Shown here in pieces: positions 1 to 8,099 of a DNA stretch of 64,000 nucleotides. This stretch comes from Iodobacter arcticus (GTDB lineage Bacteria > Pseudomonadota > Gammaproteobacteria > Burkholderiales > Chitinibacteraceae). Below the pieces are notes generated by a model. It was not told the DNA's origin, searched no databases, and saw only the letters and a program-made list of their open reading frames with translations. The number at the start of each line of letters is the position of its first letter. Position 1 is the first letter of the stretch. Made by a program: the position numbers and the translations under genes. The stretch is taken from positions 1 through 64,000 of the forward strand of contig NZ_JBHTBQ010000009.1 of NCBI RefSeq assembly GCF_042664895.1. The letters run 5' to 3'.

Positions 1-95
1 CCGTGCTCGCGGCACAGATCAGGAACGGTCGAACCGGCTTCAGCTTGCTTTAAAATCGCCATAATCTGGCTGTCGGAATAACGTGCTGCTTTCAT
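1..95 (-). CDS. IS3-family transposase OrfA, N-terminal fragment
   Basis: Read on the minus strand from the ATG at 95, the translation begins MKAARYSDSQIMAILKQAEA and continues through a Cys-Arg-Glu-His run. This is the start of the helix-turn-helix OrfA protein of IS3-family elements. OrfA binds the element ends and is normally joined to the DDE-containing OrfB by a -1 frameshift. Only about 31 codons are visible, so the gene leaves the window. I recognise the family from the N-terminal pattern; the exact IS cannot be named. Confidence 0.65.
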   Translation of the reverse strand, partial: MKAARYSDSQIMAILKQAEAGSTVPDLCREH

Positions 96-161
96 GTAGA
101 AGCTCCTCAAAGACTGCGAGAAAATTCTACTTAAAAATGAGCTGGTTTTGTGGGGGGATTA
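1..161 (-). mobile_element. End of an IS3-family insertion sequence (partial)
   Basis: The window opens inside an insertion sequence. The minus strand carries the first codons of an IS3-type OrfA. Between that start and about 161 lies a short non-coding end whose outer edge reads GGTAATCCCCCCAC on the minus strand. The exact terminal base cannot be fixed because the other end is outside the window. The open frame that follows (ATPase remnant) lacks any N-terminal part, which suggests this element truncated it. Confidence 0.6.
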
Positions 162-1137
162 CCACCTGACTACTCTGATGGCCGATGAACTGGTGCCAAT
201 AGTTGCATACCTACAGTTCCGAGAAACGGCATTATCGAAAGAATATAACAATGCCCTACACACTGCTCTAGAGAGCATAAGAGTTCGTCTGGCAAGCATT
301 CAGCAGTTGGCAGAACGATTGCAAACTACAGGTACTTCAATTGATTATTCGTTCTCAGCGAATACAGAGATTGTGGAGGATCGTCTGCAAAATCTTATTG
401 CCTTGATTCGTGCCAAGAAGACAGCCGAGATTGAGCCATTGCCAGAAGATTGGCGGCAAACCATCCTGCAAACCTTTAAGACCATTGAGGATTTCTACAT
501 AGTCGAGCCGCAAGATCTGCTCAACAAGATGCAGTACATCTCCATCAAAGCCAACTAAGTACGAAGTACCATACTACAAAAATCCCTAGAATCTCTGCAA
601 AAGATTCAACGAGAGAACGACGCTGCCAATAGAGCAAGCGAAAAGGTCAAGAAGCTGCGCGAAACCCTAGAGAGGGTAGAGCGTACCTATTCCGACCACA
701 CCATCTCAGAGATCGAACTAATTTTCCATATTTATAGTGGACGGCTCATACAGAACTACCAACGTGGTTTAGGCTTATTCATCGAGAGTCGCGAGGGCAA
801 GCAATTACGGTTTCTGACCGCAGAAAAGTCTGATCATGATGCCGTACTTTCCATGAGTTCTGGGCAGGTCTCAGCACTCAGCTTGGCCTTCTTCTTGTCT
901 CTGCATAAGGTGTACGCCAATGTCCCTCTGATACTCATCGATGATCCCTCTCAATCTCTGGATGAAGTGAGCGTGGCATCCCTAACCGACCTGCTTCGTT
1001 GCGAACTGCAGCATCGTCAGCTAATCGTATCGTCGCACGAGGATGATATCTCATCATACATGCGTTACCGCTTCACTAAGGCGGGGCTAAAAACCAGTTC
1101 ACTAAATATGCAAAGATTGGCTAAAGAAGCAACCTAA
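148..1137 (+). pseudogene. Truncated SMC/ABC-like ATPase with an in-frame stop
   Basis: One reading frame runs from the IS edge to 1137 and is interrupted only by a TAA at 556-558; the frame before and after it is identical. The first part is helical and coiled-coil-like. The segment after the stop continues this (LQKSLESLQKIQREND and onward). The last 95 codons carry an ABC-type signature (MSSGQVSALSLAF) and a Walker B with the following Asp-Glu (LILIDDPSQSLDEV), ending in a switch-like SSHED. The Walker A half is missing, lost at the IS junction. Proteins of this kind occur in DNA repair and in anti-phage systems, but the specific family is not recognisable. Residues downstream of the stop are well preserved, so decay may be recent. 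Confidence 0.6.
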
Positions 1138-1209
1138 CAACTGTCTTCATGGTCTTCTGCTTGGAACTCTAGCCTAGAGGTTGCCAGCTGTGTGGTGGTA
1201 TTTAGCTGA

Positions 1210-1920
1210 GAGCCTCTGGCAGTTCGTCCAATTGCGTTACAACTCAAAAATTGTGCGAAGGAATTCGGACTTCAATGCAATCCTGGCAAAGTAAAGCAAG
1301 CCTTGCTCAGTGATCTTGTTATCGCAAAATTTGGCCGTGAATGGCTACATGCCGTAGTGCCTAAACTGGCAGTCAAGCCTGAAGGAGAATGGTTTAATCC
1401 AATCGATGGAGTACTGTACTGCCAGACTAATTCATCTAATACGGTAGCTTACTTAATCGCTGCTAGTGCCTTGTTCGAAACATTTGATCAAGCCATGTTC
1501 GCACTCGAAAACAACAGTGAAGCAGAGCTGACGGTAAACTACCGAAAATCCGTCAACATTAGCAAAAACGAATTGATCAAACGTTATGCAGCGACGGGAG
1601 GCGATTATCGAGCTACAGCAGAACAGTTTCCGCAGATCAATGACTTCGTTGTACGACAACGTCTGCAAACTCTTGGTTTACCAAACTTTAGTGGCCGGAA
1701 TCATTTCAATTTGCAGCAAGCTGCGATCGCGTTTTATCTGGAAGAAAAATCACTGATTGAATCCGCAACGGTATTCGGTGTTCCGTTGCAACAGCTTGAA
1801 AGTTTAGTGCGCAATGCGGGCTGCGGCTTTGCCAAGGTGCTTGCGATGATGGCGCAGGATGGTGAGCGGCGTTATTTTAATAAAACACAGCAAAATCTGC
1901 CGACAGTTTGCTTGGGATAA
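1210..1920 (+). pseudogene. TnsD/TniQ-like C-terminal fragment (putative)
   Basis: The frame is open from just after a TGA at 1207-1209; no convincing ATG or ribosome site is present (the first possible start is a TTG at 1303). It encodes about 236 residues: a segment with EWFNPIDGVLYC and a hydrophobic helix, then two helix-turn-helix-like blocks around residues 120-150 and 170-200. That layout resembles the DNA-binding C-terminal half of Tn7 TnsD-type target selectors, which bind the 3' end of glmS. The placement directly beside glmS and a Tn7-like end array supports this. Family assignment is inference from pattern and context. The upstream TniQ half is absent, so it is probably a remnant. 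Confidence 0.4.
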
Positions 1921-2085
1921 TCCTCCTCACTGGCGCAACTATAAAAGCCAAAACCTAGTTGAAAGGTACTCGTTCTAGTTTGACACTTGAGCAGCATCTA
2001 TAGGCTGATTTGTGCTGATCTGTTCTCGCCGCGAAAGTGCCAATTTAGATCAATGCAACCCCAGAGCAGTTTTTGTAAGCTATTT

Positions 2086-2205
2086 TTACGACTTATAAAA
2101 TGCCCCTTCTTTGCAAGGGGCATTTTTGCTGGATTCTATTTCACGACTATATTAGACAATTCACGACTTTAATTGCCAAGTTACGACTTTAATAGGTCGG
2201 AATAA
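2086..2205. repeat. Tn7-like transposon end: TnsB-box-like repeat array at attTn7
   Basis: Four copies of a T(C/T)ACGACTTTAAT-like motif start at 2086, 2141, 2161 and 2181; the last three are spaced exactly 20 bp. Arrays of about 20-22 bp transposase-binding sites form the ends of Tn7-like elements. The array ends about 25 bp downstream of the glmS stop codon (2228-2230), which is where Tn7 inserts. No clean terminal TGT/ACA was found, so the end may be mutated or belong to a diverged family. A 307 bp gene-free stretch (1921-2227) holds this array and the terminator at 2100-2123. Confidence 0.55.
2096..2129. terminator. Bidirectional intrinsic terminator between TnsD-like remnant and glmS
   Basis: A 9-bp perfect stem (ATGCCCCTT / AAGGGGCAT, 2100-2108 and 2115-2123) with a 6-nt loop has T-rich sequence on one side and A-rich sequence on the other. 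It can serve either strand. It lies inside the transposon-end array, so glmS transcripts would read into the element before stopping. Confidence 0.6.
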
Positions 2206-2227
2206 GAGTAAAAACTAAGCATCCCCC

Positions 2228-4045
2228 TCACTCCACCGTCACACTCTTAGCCAAATTCCTTGGCTTATCTACATCCGTGCCGCGTGCCAGTGCGGTGTGA
2301 TAGGCCAGTAGTTGTAAGGGCACGGTGTGCAGGATGGGGGAGAGTAGGCCGTAGTGTTCGGGTAGGCGGATGACGTGGACGCCTTCGCTGGCGGTGATGC
2401 GTGAGTCGGCGTCGGCAAACACGTACAGCTCACCGCCGCGGGCGCGTACTTCTTGCATATTGGATTTTAGTTTTTCGATCAGGGTGTCGTTAGGGGCCAC
2501 GGTGACGACGGGCATTTCTTTGGTCACCAGCGCCAGCGGGCCGTGTTTTAGCTCGCCAGCTGGGTAGGCTTCGGCATGGATGTAGGAGATTTCTTTCAGC
2601 TTAAGCGCGCCTTCCAGAGCAATCGGGTAGTGCAGGCCACGGCCTAGGAAGAGGGCGTTTTCTTTGATGGCAAATTGCTCGGCCCATGCAATGATTTGCG
2701 GTTCCAGCGCTAGCACGGCGCTGATGGCAACCGGCAGATGGCGCATGGCTTTGATGTGTTCGGCTTCTTGCTCGTCGCTTAATCTGCCTTTGATTTGTGC
2801 TAAAGACAGTGCCAGCAGGAAGAGCGCCGCCAATTGGGTGGTAAAAGCCTTGGTGGATGCCACGCCGACTTCTACCCCCGCATGGGTGATATAGGCCAGC
2901 TCGCATTCACGCACCATGGCGCTGGTGGCTACATTGCAGATGGTCAGCGTGTGCAGCATGCCTAGGCTACGGGCGTGTTTTAGCGCGGCAAGCGTGTCGG
3001 CGGTTTCGCCGCTTTGGCTGATAGTCACGACTAGGCTTTTAGGGTTTGGCACGCTATCGCGATAGCGATACTCGCTGGCGATTTCTACATTCACCGGAAT
3101 TTTGGCGATGGATTCAATCCAGTATTTGGCGGTTAGCCCGGCGTAGTAGCTGGTGCCGCAAGCCAGAATCAGCACCGAATCAATGTCTTTAAAAATGCCG
3201 TAGGCTTTGTCGCCAAATAGCTCGGGCATGATATTGGTGACATTTTCTAAGGTGTCGGCAATGGCGCGTGGCTGCTCAAAAATCTCTTTTTGCATGTAAT
3301 GGCGGTAAGGGCCAAGCTCGGCACCGCCGCTATGGGCGTGAACGGTGCGAACTTCGCGCTGCACCGATGTGCCTTGGCTGTCTACAATCCAGCATTTTTG
3401 CAATTGCAGATCAACGACATCGCCTTCTTCCAGATAAATAATCTGGTCGGTCGTGCCCGCCAAGGCCATGGCATCAGAGGCAATAAAGTTTTCACCTTTG
3501 CCTACGCCCACAATCAGGGGCGAACCTAAGCGTGCGCCCACCACGCGGTGCGGCTCGTCGCGGCAGAATACGGCGATGGCAAAAGCACCAGTTAAGCGTT
3601 TCACTGCTTGTTGTACGGTTTCAAACAAATCGCCTTGATAAAGATGATCGATCAGATGCGCGATCACTTCGGTATCGGTTTGGCTTTCAAATACATAGCC
3701 GGCTGCGGTTAACTCGGCGCGTAGCTCTTCATGGTTTTCGATAATGCCGTTGTGCACCAGCGCAATCCGCTCGCGCGAAAAATGTGGGTGAGCATTGGCC
3801 GATGAAGGCACGCCGTGGGTGGCCCAGCGGGTGTGGGCAATGCCGGTAAAACCCGCTAAACCAGTTTGATCGATTTGCGCTTGCAGCTCGGTCACGCGGG
3901 AAGTGCTGCGCGAGCGTTGTAGCTTGCCATCCACATGCAAGGCCACGCCGCAGGAATCGTAGCCGCGGTATTCAAGCCGTTTAAGCCCTTCTAGCAAAAT
4001 AGGGGTGATATTACGTTGGGCAACTGCACCGACAATACCGCACAT
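2228..4045 (-). CDS. glmS: Glutamine--fructose-6-phosphate aminotransferase (isomerizing)
   Basis: GlmS makes glucosamine-6-phosphate from fructose-6-phosphate and glutamine, the first step of UDP-GlcNAc, peptidoglycan and LPS synthesis. The 605-residue protein begins MCGIVGAVAQ, giving the N-terminal nucleophile Cys2 of class II glutamine amidotransferases. A glutaminase domain (about 1-240) is followed by two SIS sugar-isomerase domains (about 290-420 and 460-590), with the motifs CGTSYYAG and SQSGETADT. The C terminus ends KPRNLAKSVTVE, the conserved end used by TnsD as its target. Length is normal. glmU is not adjacent, and no glmS ribozyme is visible upstream. Confidence 0.97.
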   Translation of the reverse strand: MCGIVGAVAQRNITPILLEGLKRLEYRGYDSCGVALHVDGKLQRSRSTSRVTELQAQIDQTGLAGFTGIAHTRWATHGVPSSANAHPHFSRERIALVHNGIIENHEELRAELTAAGYVFESQTDTEVIAHLIDHLYQGDLFETVQQAVKRLTGAFAIAVFCRDEPHRVVGARLGSPLIVGVGKGENFIASDAMALAGTTDQIIYLEEGDVVDLQLQKCWIVDSQGTSVQREVRTVHAHSGGAELGPYRHYMQKEIFEQPRAIADTLENVTNIMPELFGDKAYGIFKDIDSVLILACGTSYYAGLTAKYWIESIAKIPVNVEIASEYRYRDSVPNPKSLVVTISQSGETADTLAALKHARSLGMLHTLTICNVATSAMVRECELAYITHAGVEVGVASTKAFTTQLAALFLLALSLAQIKGRLSDEQEAEHIKAMRHLPVAISAVLALEPQIIAWAEQFAIKENALFLGRGLHYPIALEGALKLKEISYIHAEAYPAGELKHGPLALVTKEMPVVTVAPNDTLIEKLKSNMQEVRARGGELYVFADADSRITASEGVHVIRLPEHYGLLSPILHTVPLQLLAYHTALARGTDVDKPRNLAKSVTVE

Positions 4046-4088
4046 AGAAACCTCGGGGGATGTGATAAATGGGAAGGTTGTAAATCAT

Positions 4089-4322
4089 GTAGGGCGGGTG
4101 AAACCCAATCCAATCAACTTAGGGGTAAAGCAAAGCTTGGTTTTGCGTAGGGTGTGCAAGTCGTTTTTCTTGCGCACCGTTCTCGGTGCGCAACGACTTC
4201 GTCGTTGTACACCCTACGAATGCCGAATTAACTTATGACTTAAGCCTAAGTTGATAGGATTGAGGTAAAACCCGCCATGTTTAAGAATGATGATCTCAAA
4301 ATGGTGGGTTGCACGCCCTACA
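4089..4322. repeat. Nested inverted repeats (composite palindromic element) upstream of glmS
   Basis: The gene-free 415 bp between glmS and the Lrp-type regulator is mostly one nested palindrome. Outer arms are TGTAGGGCGGGTGAAACCC (4089) and the complement-like end near 4303-4322. A middle pair is CAACTTAGG (about 4117) and CCTAAGTTG (about 4246). An inner pair is GTAGGGTGTGCAAGTCG (4147) and CGTTGTACACCCTAC (to 4219). Pieces recur at 23711-23803 and 28084-28154. The remaining sequence up to 4460 is AT-rich and should hold the promoter of the downstream regulator. Confidence 0.6.
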
Positions 4323-4460
4323 GAATAAATGAAGCAATCTCTCTATCCTAAATGGTTTGATGTGAATATATCTTTCAAAATTTAATGTATTATGAAATAA
4401 ATAGATAACCATCTATTCGTATGAATTTTTATTTCATTTTTATAAAAATTGTGAACTTTT

Positions 4461-4931
4461 ATGACATCGATCACGGCATTAGATGAGCTGGATAAACGGA
4501 TCTTGCAACAATTACAGCAAGATTCTTCATTAAGTAATCAGGATCTGGCCGCCAAGGTACATGCCTCGCCGCCAACCTGCTTGCGCCGAGTGAAGCGATT
4601 AATGGATACGGGTGTGATTGCCAAGCAGGTGGCAATTTTAGCGCCAGAGAAAGTTGGCGCAGGCTTAACTGCCATCGTTGAAATCACGCTGGATGTGCAA
4701 ACATCAGAAAAGATGCAGGAGTTTGAGTTGCTCGCCGCAGCAGAAAAAACCGTGCAGCAATGCTATCGCGTCTCGCCAGGGCCGGATTTTGTGCTGATTA
4801 TTCAGGTGGCGGACATGAACGCCTATCACCAGCTAGCCCACCGCCTTTTTGCCACCCAATCGAATATCCGCAATGTAAGAAGCTTTTTTTCGATGTTTAG
4901 AAGCAAGTTTGAGACGTATTTGGCGTTGTGA
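4461..4931 (+). CDS. Lrp/AsnC-family transcriptional regulator
   Basis: This 156-residue protein has the Lrp layout: an N-terminal winged helix-turn-helix (ALDELDKRILQQLQQDSSLS, then the recognition region ASPPTCLRRVKRL at about 36-48) and a C-terminal RAM/AsnC ligand-binding domain (about 70-150) with the family SPGPDF and FSMFRSK patterns. Such proteins form octamers that bind amino acids and regulate amino-acid metabolism or transport. The target is unknown; no amino-acid gene is adjacent. It stands alone, diverging from glmS, with a palindromic repeat element following it. The ATG at 4461 is preceded by AT-rich sequence without a strong ribosome site. Confidence 0.88.
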   Translation: MTSITALDELDKRILQQLQQDSSLSNQDLAAKVHASPPTCLRRVKRLMDTGVIAKQVAILAPEKVGAGLTAIVEITLDVQTSEKMQEFELLAAAEKTVQQCYRVSPGPDFVLIIQVADMNAYHQLAHRLFATQSNIRNVRSFFSMFRSKFETYLAL

Positions 4932-4960
4932 GTTTGCGGAATAAACCTTTTAAAGCAAAA

Positions 4961-5080
4961 AGATCTGTAGACACAGAGCTAAAAAGAGCACACAGAGAAA
5001 AACAGAGAAAAACAGAGCTATTTTAGGGTTTTCTCCGTGTTCTTCGTGTGCTTACTGATCTCTGTGCCTACAGGTTTAAG
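4961..5080. repeat. CTGTAGACACAGAG palindromic intergenic repeat, copy 1
   Basis: The 367 bp gap after the Lrp-type gene contains a 120-bp imperfect palindrome. Its left arm reads CTGTAGACACAGAG followed by ACACAGAGAAAA, and its right arm TTTTCTCCGTGTTC followed by CTCTGTGCCTACAG. The same element occurs at 15004, 16923 and 18031. RNA from either strand would fold into a long hairpin. The rest of the gap (5081-5298) shows only a short hairpin-like stretch near 5245-5275. Confidence 0.75.
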
Positions 5081-5298
5081 GTTTATAGGTGCTGATTCGC
5101 TTGTTGGTGTGGATATTTTTTTCGCTTTTTTAAAGCGCTATAAGACGGTTTGGTATTTGACGTAGTCAGATATTCAGACAGTGTAAGCAGAGTGGTGATC
5201 GAGTAGGTGGATTGTGGCTGGCATCGTTATCCAGACCCAGCGCGGGTTGATAAATCTAACCCGCCCTACAAGACTGATTCAGAGCTTATTCAGCCCTA

Positions 5299-5748
5299 TT
5301 ATTTAACGCTTACTGGTTTGGCTTGCGCGTTAAATGATTTGTGGGTGATTTTCCATTCGCCATTGATTTTTAGTAGTGCCATATAGTCTACAAATTTGAT
5401 GCTTGGGTAATCGAGCATGACTTTGGCGATGGCGGCATCGCCTGTGGTGTCGATGATTTCAAAGCTGCGTTTGCGTTGTGCTTCATCGTTGGCGGCTTTG
5501 CCGGTAAAGCGCCCGGCGTATTGCTCTACGCTCCATGAAATTAAATTGCCGCTGATATAGTCAACGATTTTTGCATCACTCGTAAATGCTTTACGTACAA
5601 AATCTGCGTTTCCGGTTTCATGCGCCCGAATATAGTTTTGCAATGGCAGCTTTGCGGCTTCTAGCTCAGTGTCTTGTGCAAAAACAAACGGTGCAAAAAC
5701 CATTGGTGCCAGAAAAACAGGCATACATAAAATGAGCTTGAGTTTCAT
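5299..5748 (-). CDS. Secreted NTF2-like (putative lumazine-binding type) protein
   Basis: The 149-residue protein starts with a signal peptide (MKLKLILCMPVFLAPMVFA, cleavage near AFVFA-Q). The mature part is a small alpha+beta domain with the pattern of the NTF2/SnoaL-like superfamily: a helix with YIRAHETGNADFVRKAF, then YAGRFTG and a closing strand pair NGEWKITHKSF. Proteins of this type are often annotated as nuclear transport factor 2 family or lumazine-binding-like, with few known functions. It is likely periplasmic. It lies 21 bp downstream of the DUF4349 lipoprotein gene on the same strand, so the two are probably co-transcribed. Confidence 0.7.
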   Translation of the reverse strand: MKLKLILCMPVFLAPMVFAPFVFAQDTELEAAKLPLQNYIRAHETGNADFVRKAFTSDAKIVDYISGNLISWSVEQYAGRFTGKAANDEAQRKRSFEIIDTTGDAAIAKVMLDYPSIKFVDYMALLKINGEWKITHKSFNAQAKPVSVK

Positions 5749-5769
5749 ATCGAGTATGCCTTTATGGAT

Positions 5770-6708
5770 TTATTCTTCTGCTTTAGTAACGGGTGCTTTT
5801 TTCGCTTTTCTAGATCGGCGTAGCAATAAAACAATTGCAGCAAGCACTAGCCATAAAGGCCAGATTTTCATCAGCTCTATACTGGTATCCAGCCCCCAAT
5901 ACCAGCCAGTTTGAATGGCTTTACCAAGGCGGTAGAAGAAATTCGGGCGGGCTTGTTTGATGATTGCTTCTGTATCGCTGACTTCTGCCTGATTGATTTG
6001 AGATGCTTGATCTAGAAATAAAGTGATTTTGCTAAAGGCCACTTGGTCGGCAAATTCTTTTTCCAGAATGATGGCCTGGTCTCTGGCCTGTTTGCTGCTG
6101 TCTTGCGCATCAATCGCGATGGCTTTATCTTCCGCATTGCCACTGCCCTTGGCGGCTTTACCCATTTGGCTTTGTGTTTCTTGATTACGGCGGATGCCTA
6201 GTCTTTGTTTGAGTAATTCAAATTGTGCATCTTGGGCAAGGAAAGTGCGTTCATTTAAAAAAATGATTTGCCCGGCCATTTGGCGTAGAAACTCCTGAGT
6301 TTTTTCGCTGGGCACTCGAATAATCAGAGCACCGGTGACGGTGTGCTCGGTGAGTTTCATTTTTTTATTGTCGCTAATTGGCTCAAAGTGAATTTGGGCT
6401 ATTTCTGATTTAATTGCATTTTTTTCAACAAAGCCACCCATCTGGGCGGCGATATCTTCAATGATCAGTGCCGATTTATAAACGTCTTTAACTTGAAATC
6501 TGGCATCGGCAGTGCGAATAAACTGGCGGGTGCTATCGCTATAGGTGTTGGCACTGGAGCTGAGTTGTTCTTTAGTGCTTACTGGCGCGGAATCTGCCGC
6601 CGATTCGGCAATGGCACTTGCTGCGGGCATTTCGCCCATTTCTTCTCTTTTACCGCAGGCACTGAGCAGGACGATAGTAAGGCATAGAAAGAGCGTTTTG
6701 ATCTGCAA
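5770..6708 (-). CDS. DUF4349-domain lipoprotein
   Basis: The 312-residue protein has a lipoprotein signal (IVLLSACGK, modified Cys at about 18), so it is membrane-anchored. A low-complexity Ala/Ser linker follows. The main domain (about 60-260) carries FIRTADARFQVKDVYKSALI and LIIRVPSEKTQEFL, the DUF4349 pattern, with a coiled-coil stretch in the middle. A transmembrane helix (WPLWLVLAAIVLLLRR, about 283-299) is followed by a basic C-terminal tail. Function is unknown; relatives have been considered membrane-stress or envelope proteins. The NTF2-like gene follows on the same strand. Confidence 0.75.
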   Translation of the reverse strand: MQIKTLFLCLTIVLLSACGKREEMGEMPAASAIAESAADSAPVSTKEQLSSSANTYSDSTRQFIRTADARFQVKDVYKSALIIEDIAAQMGGFVEKNAIKSEIAQIHFEPISDNKKMKLTEHTVTGALIIRVPSEKTQEFLRQMAGQIIFLNERTFLAQDAQFELLKQRLGIRRNQETQSQMGKAAKGSGNAEDKAIAIDAQDSSKQARDQAIILEKEFADQVAFSKITLFLDQASQINQAEVSDTEAIIKQARPNFFYRLGKAIQTGWYWGLDTSIELMKIWPLWLVLAAIVLLLRRSRKAKKAPVTKAEE

Positions 6709-6927
6709 GGCTATATTTCCTAATGGTTTTACGATTTTTTCGGCAGGCTGACGCGTAGCATACAGATAGATATATTGATTGGGCAGAAAATAAAGTGGCC
6801 GTGGTTCTTATGTGCCATTTATCAAGAAAAGATAAATTCGAGCAGAGATTTATAGGGAGAGATGGGGCTTGTGGTGAGGGCGTTTGCAGCAGATGCAAAC
6901 ACCCTCACCATTGCATACGTTTAGCGG

Positions 6928-7683
6928 TTATTTGCCGCTGGCAATGCGGTTTTGAATGTTTTTAGCACGATCAGCAGATGCCGGGTGCGAGCTCAACATG
7001 CTGTGCTCACCACCACCTAGTTTTTCCAGCTTTTGGAATGCCGTGGCGAGGGCTTCGCGGTTTAATTTTTTCTGAGTTAATACATCAAAAGAGAAATTAT
7101 CTGCATCTGATTCTTGCGATTGCGAGAATTGGGCATTAATCAAGCCTTCAGTAAATTCACCTAAATCAGAGCCATTGAGCTGAGCCACGGTGGCATTGCC
7201 GGATGAGCCCGCTGCGGTGCGGGCTGCGGCAACCGCGTAGGCGGCTTGCATGGCTTTTTTGGAGTGGCCCAGTGCCACATGGCCCATTTCGTGGCCCACT
7301 ACGCCAATCACTTCGTCGTCGGTCATCAGATCCATCAGGCCGCTGTAGACGCGGATGCAGCCATTGGCCATCGCCCATGCGTTTACATCATTGGTTAAAT
7401 ACACTTTGTAATTAACAGCCTGCCCGTTGATATCAGTGCCCAGTTTTTTGGCAATAGCATCCATGCGTTTGCTGTATTTATTTTTAGCGGGTGCAATTTT
7501 TGAACCGGAATCGCTTTGTACGCAAGCTTGGTTGGCCAGTGATTTGACATCGGTATCTGATAGCGTAGCGGCTTGAAATGCTTGCTCGCCTGCTTTGATA
7601 AGGCCGCCAAGATCAAATGCAGAGGCAGCAGGGGCTAGTAAGCAGGTAAAGAGGCCAGTCAGGGCGATAGAACGCAGTTTCAT
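6928..7683 (-). CDS. loiP: M48-family metalloprotease, LoiP-like
   Basis: A 251-residue zinc-type peptidase with HEMGH at about 131-135 and the third metal ligand in a QESDADNF segment near 190. The sequence matches E. coli LoiP (YggG) closely along its length (NGQAVNYKVYLTNDVNAWAM; GCIRVYSGLMDLMTDDEV; SSHPASADRAKNI). LoiP is an outer-membrane, low-osmolarity-induced protease active with partner BepA/YfgC. Here the N terminus looks like an ordinary signal peptide (cleavage near AASA-F) and no convincing lipobox is seen, so the protein may be soluble in the periplasm. It is monocistronic. Its upstream region holds an 11-bp inverted repeat at 7714-7745. Confidence 0.85.
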   Translation of the reverse strand: MKLRSIALTGLFTCLLAPAASAFDLGGLIKAGEQAFQAATLSDTDVKSLANQACVQSDSGSKIAPAKNKYSKRMDAIAKKLGTDINGQAVNYKVYLTNDVNAWAMANGCIRVYSGLMDLMTDDEVIGVVGHEMGHVALGHSKKAMQAAYAVAAARTAAGSSGNATVAQLNGSDLGEFTEGLINAQFSQSQESDADNFSFDVLTQKKLNREALATAFQKLEKLGGGEHSMLSSHPASADRAKNIQNRIASGK

Positions 7684-7713
7684 ACAAACTTCCTTAGTTA
7701 GTTAAATAAGTGT

Positions 7714-7745
7714 ATTGCTCAAAATAACCACTTGTTTTGAGCAAT
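7714..7745. promoter_or_regulatory. 11-bp inverted repeat upstream of loiP
   Basis: ATTGCTCAAAA (7714-7724) and TTTTGAGCAAT (7735-7745) form a perfect inverted repeat with a 10-nt spacer, 31 bp before the loiP-like start on the minus strand. It could be an operator or an mRNA leader hairpin. The rest of the 416 bp gap (7684-8099) shows the hairpin at 8005-8031 and no open frame worth calling. Confidence 0.4.
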
Positions 7746-8004
7746 GATTGATATCACGCGGCCATCCGTGTATTTACAAAAAACGTGCTGTGATTGGGCA
7801 ATGCAGTCGTGGCGAGTAGTACCGGGCAGGTTGGGAATTGCTCCCCTTTCCTGATTGACTTAGCAACACACTGTTTTTGGGTAGTGCCTGATCAATTCAC
7901 CATTCTGATGGCATAGATGGCGCAAGGCGTGCTTTATAACTCTGTAAGTGTGTATCTGTAAATAAGTTAAGGACATTATTATTTTTACTTACGTTTATAA
8001 ACAA

Positions 8005-8031
8005 TAATAGCAGCCTCTTCGGGCTGCTATT
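8005..8031. terminator. Hairpin terminator downstream of the HD-like gene
   Basis: AATAGCAGCC and GGCTGCTATT form a strong stem closed by a TCTTCG-type loop. It lies about 70 bp past the stop of the HD-like gene (minus strand). The downstream T-run is weak (ATTGTTTATAAA), so termination is probable rather than certain. Confidence 0.45.
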
Positions 8032-8099
8032 GATTGAAAATGGATGAAGAAGTGCGAGGGCTAGGGCGCTTCTCCATCTTGCTGCTAAAAAGCGCTGGA

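Noticed and set aside
2141..2200. Direct repeats with 20-bp spacing considered as a CRISPR array
   Set aside because: Repeats are too short and spacers too short; they fit transposase-binding sites next to glmS.
4005..4238. Plus-strand frame of 77 residues between glmS and the Lrp-type gene
   Set aside because: Lies over the nested palindromic repeat and the antisense start of glmS; composition is repeat-derived.
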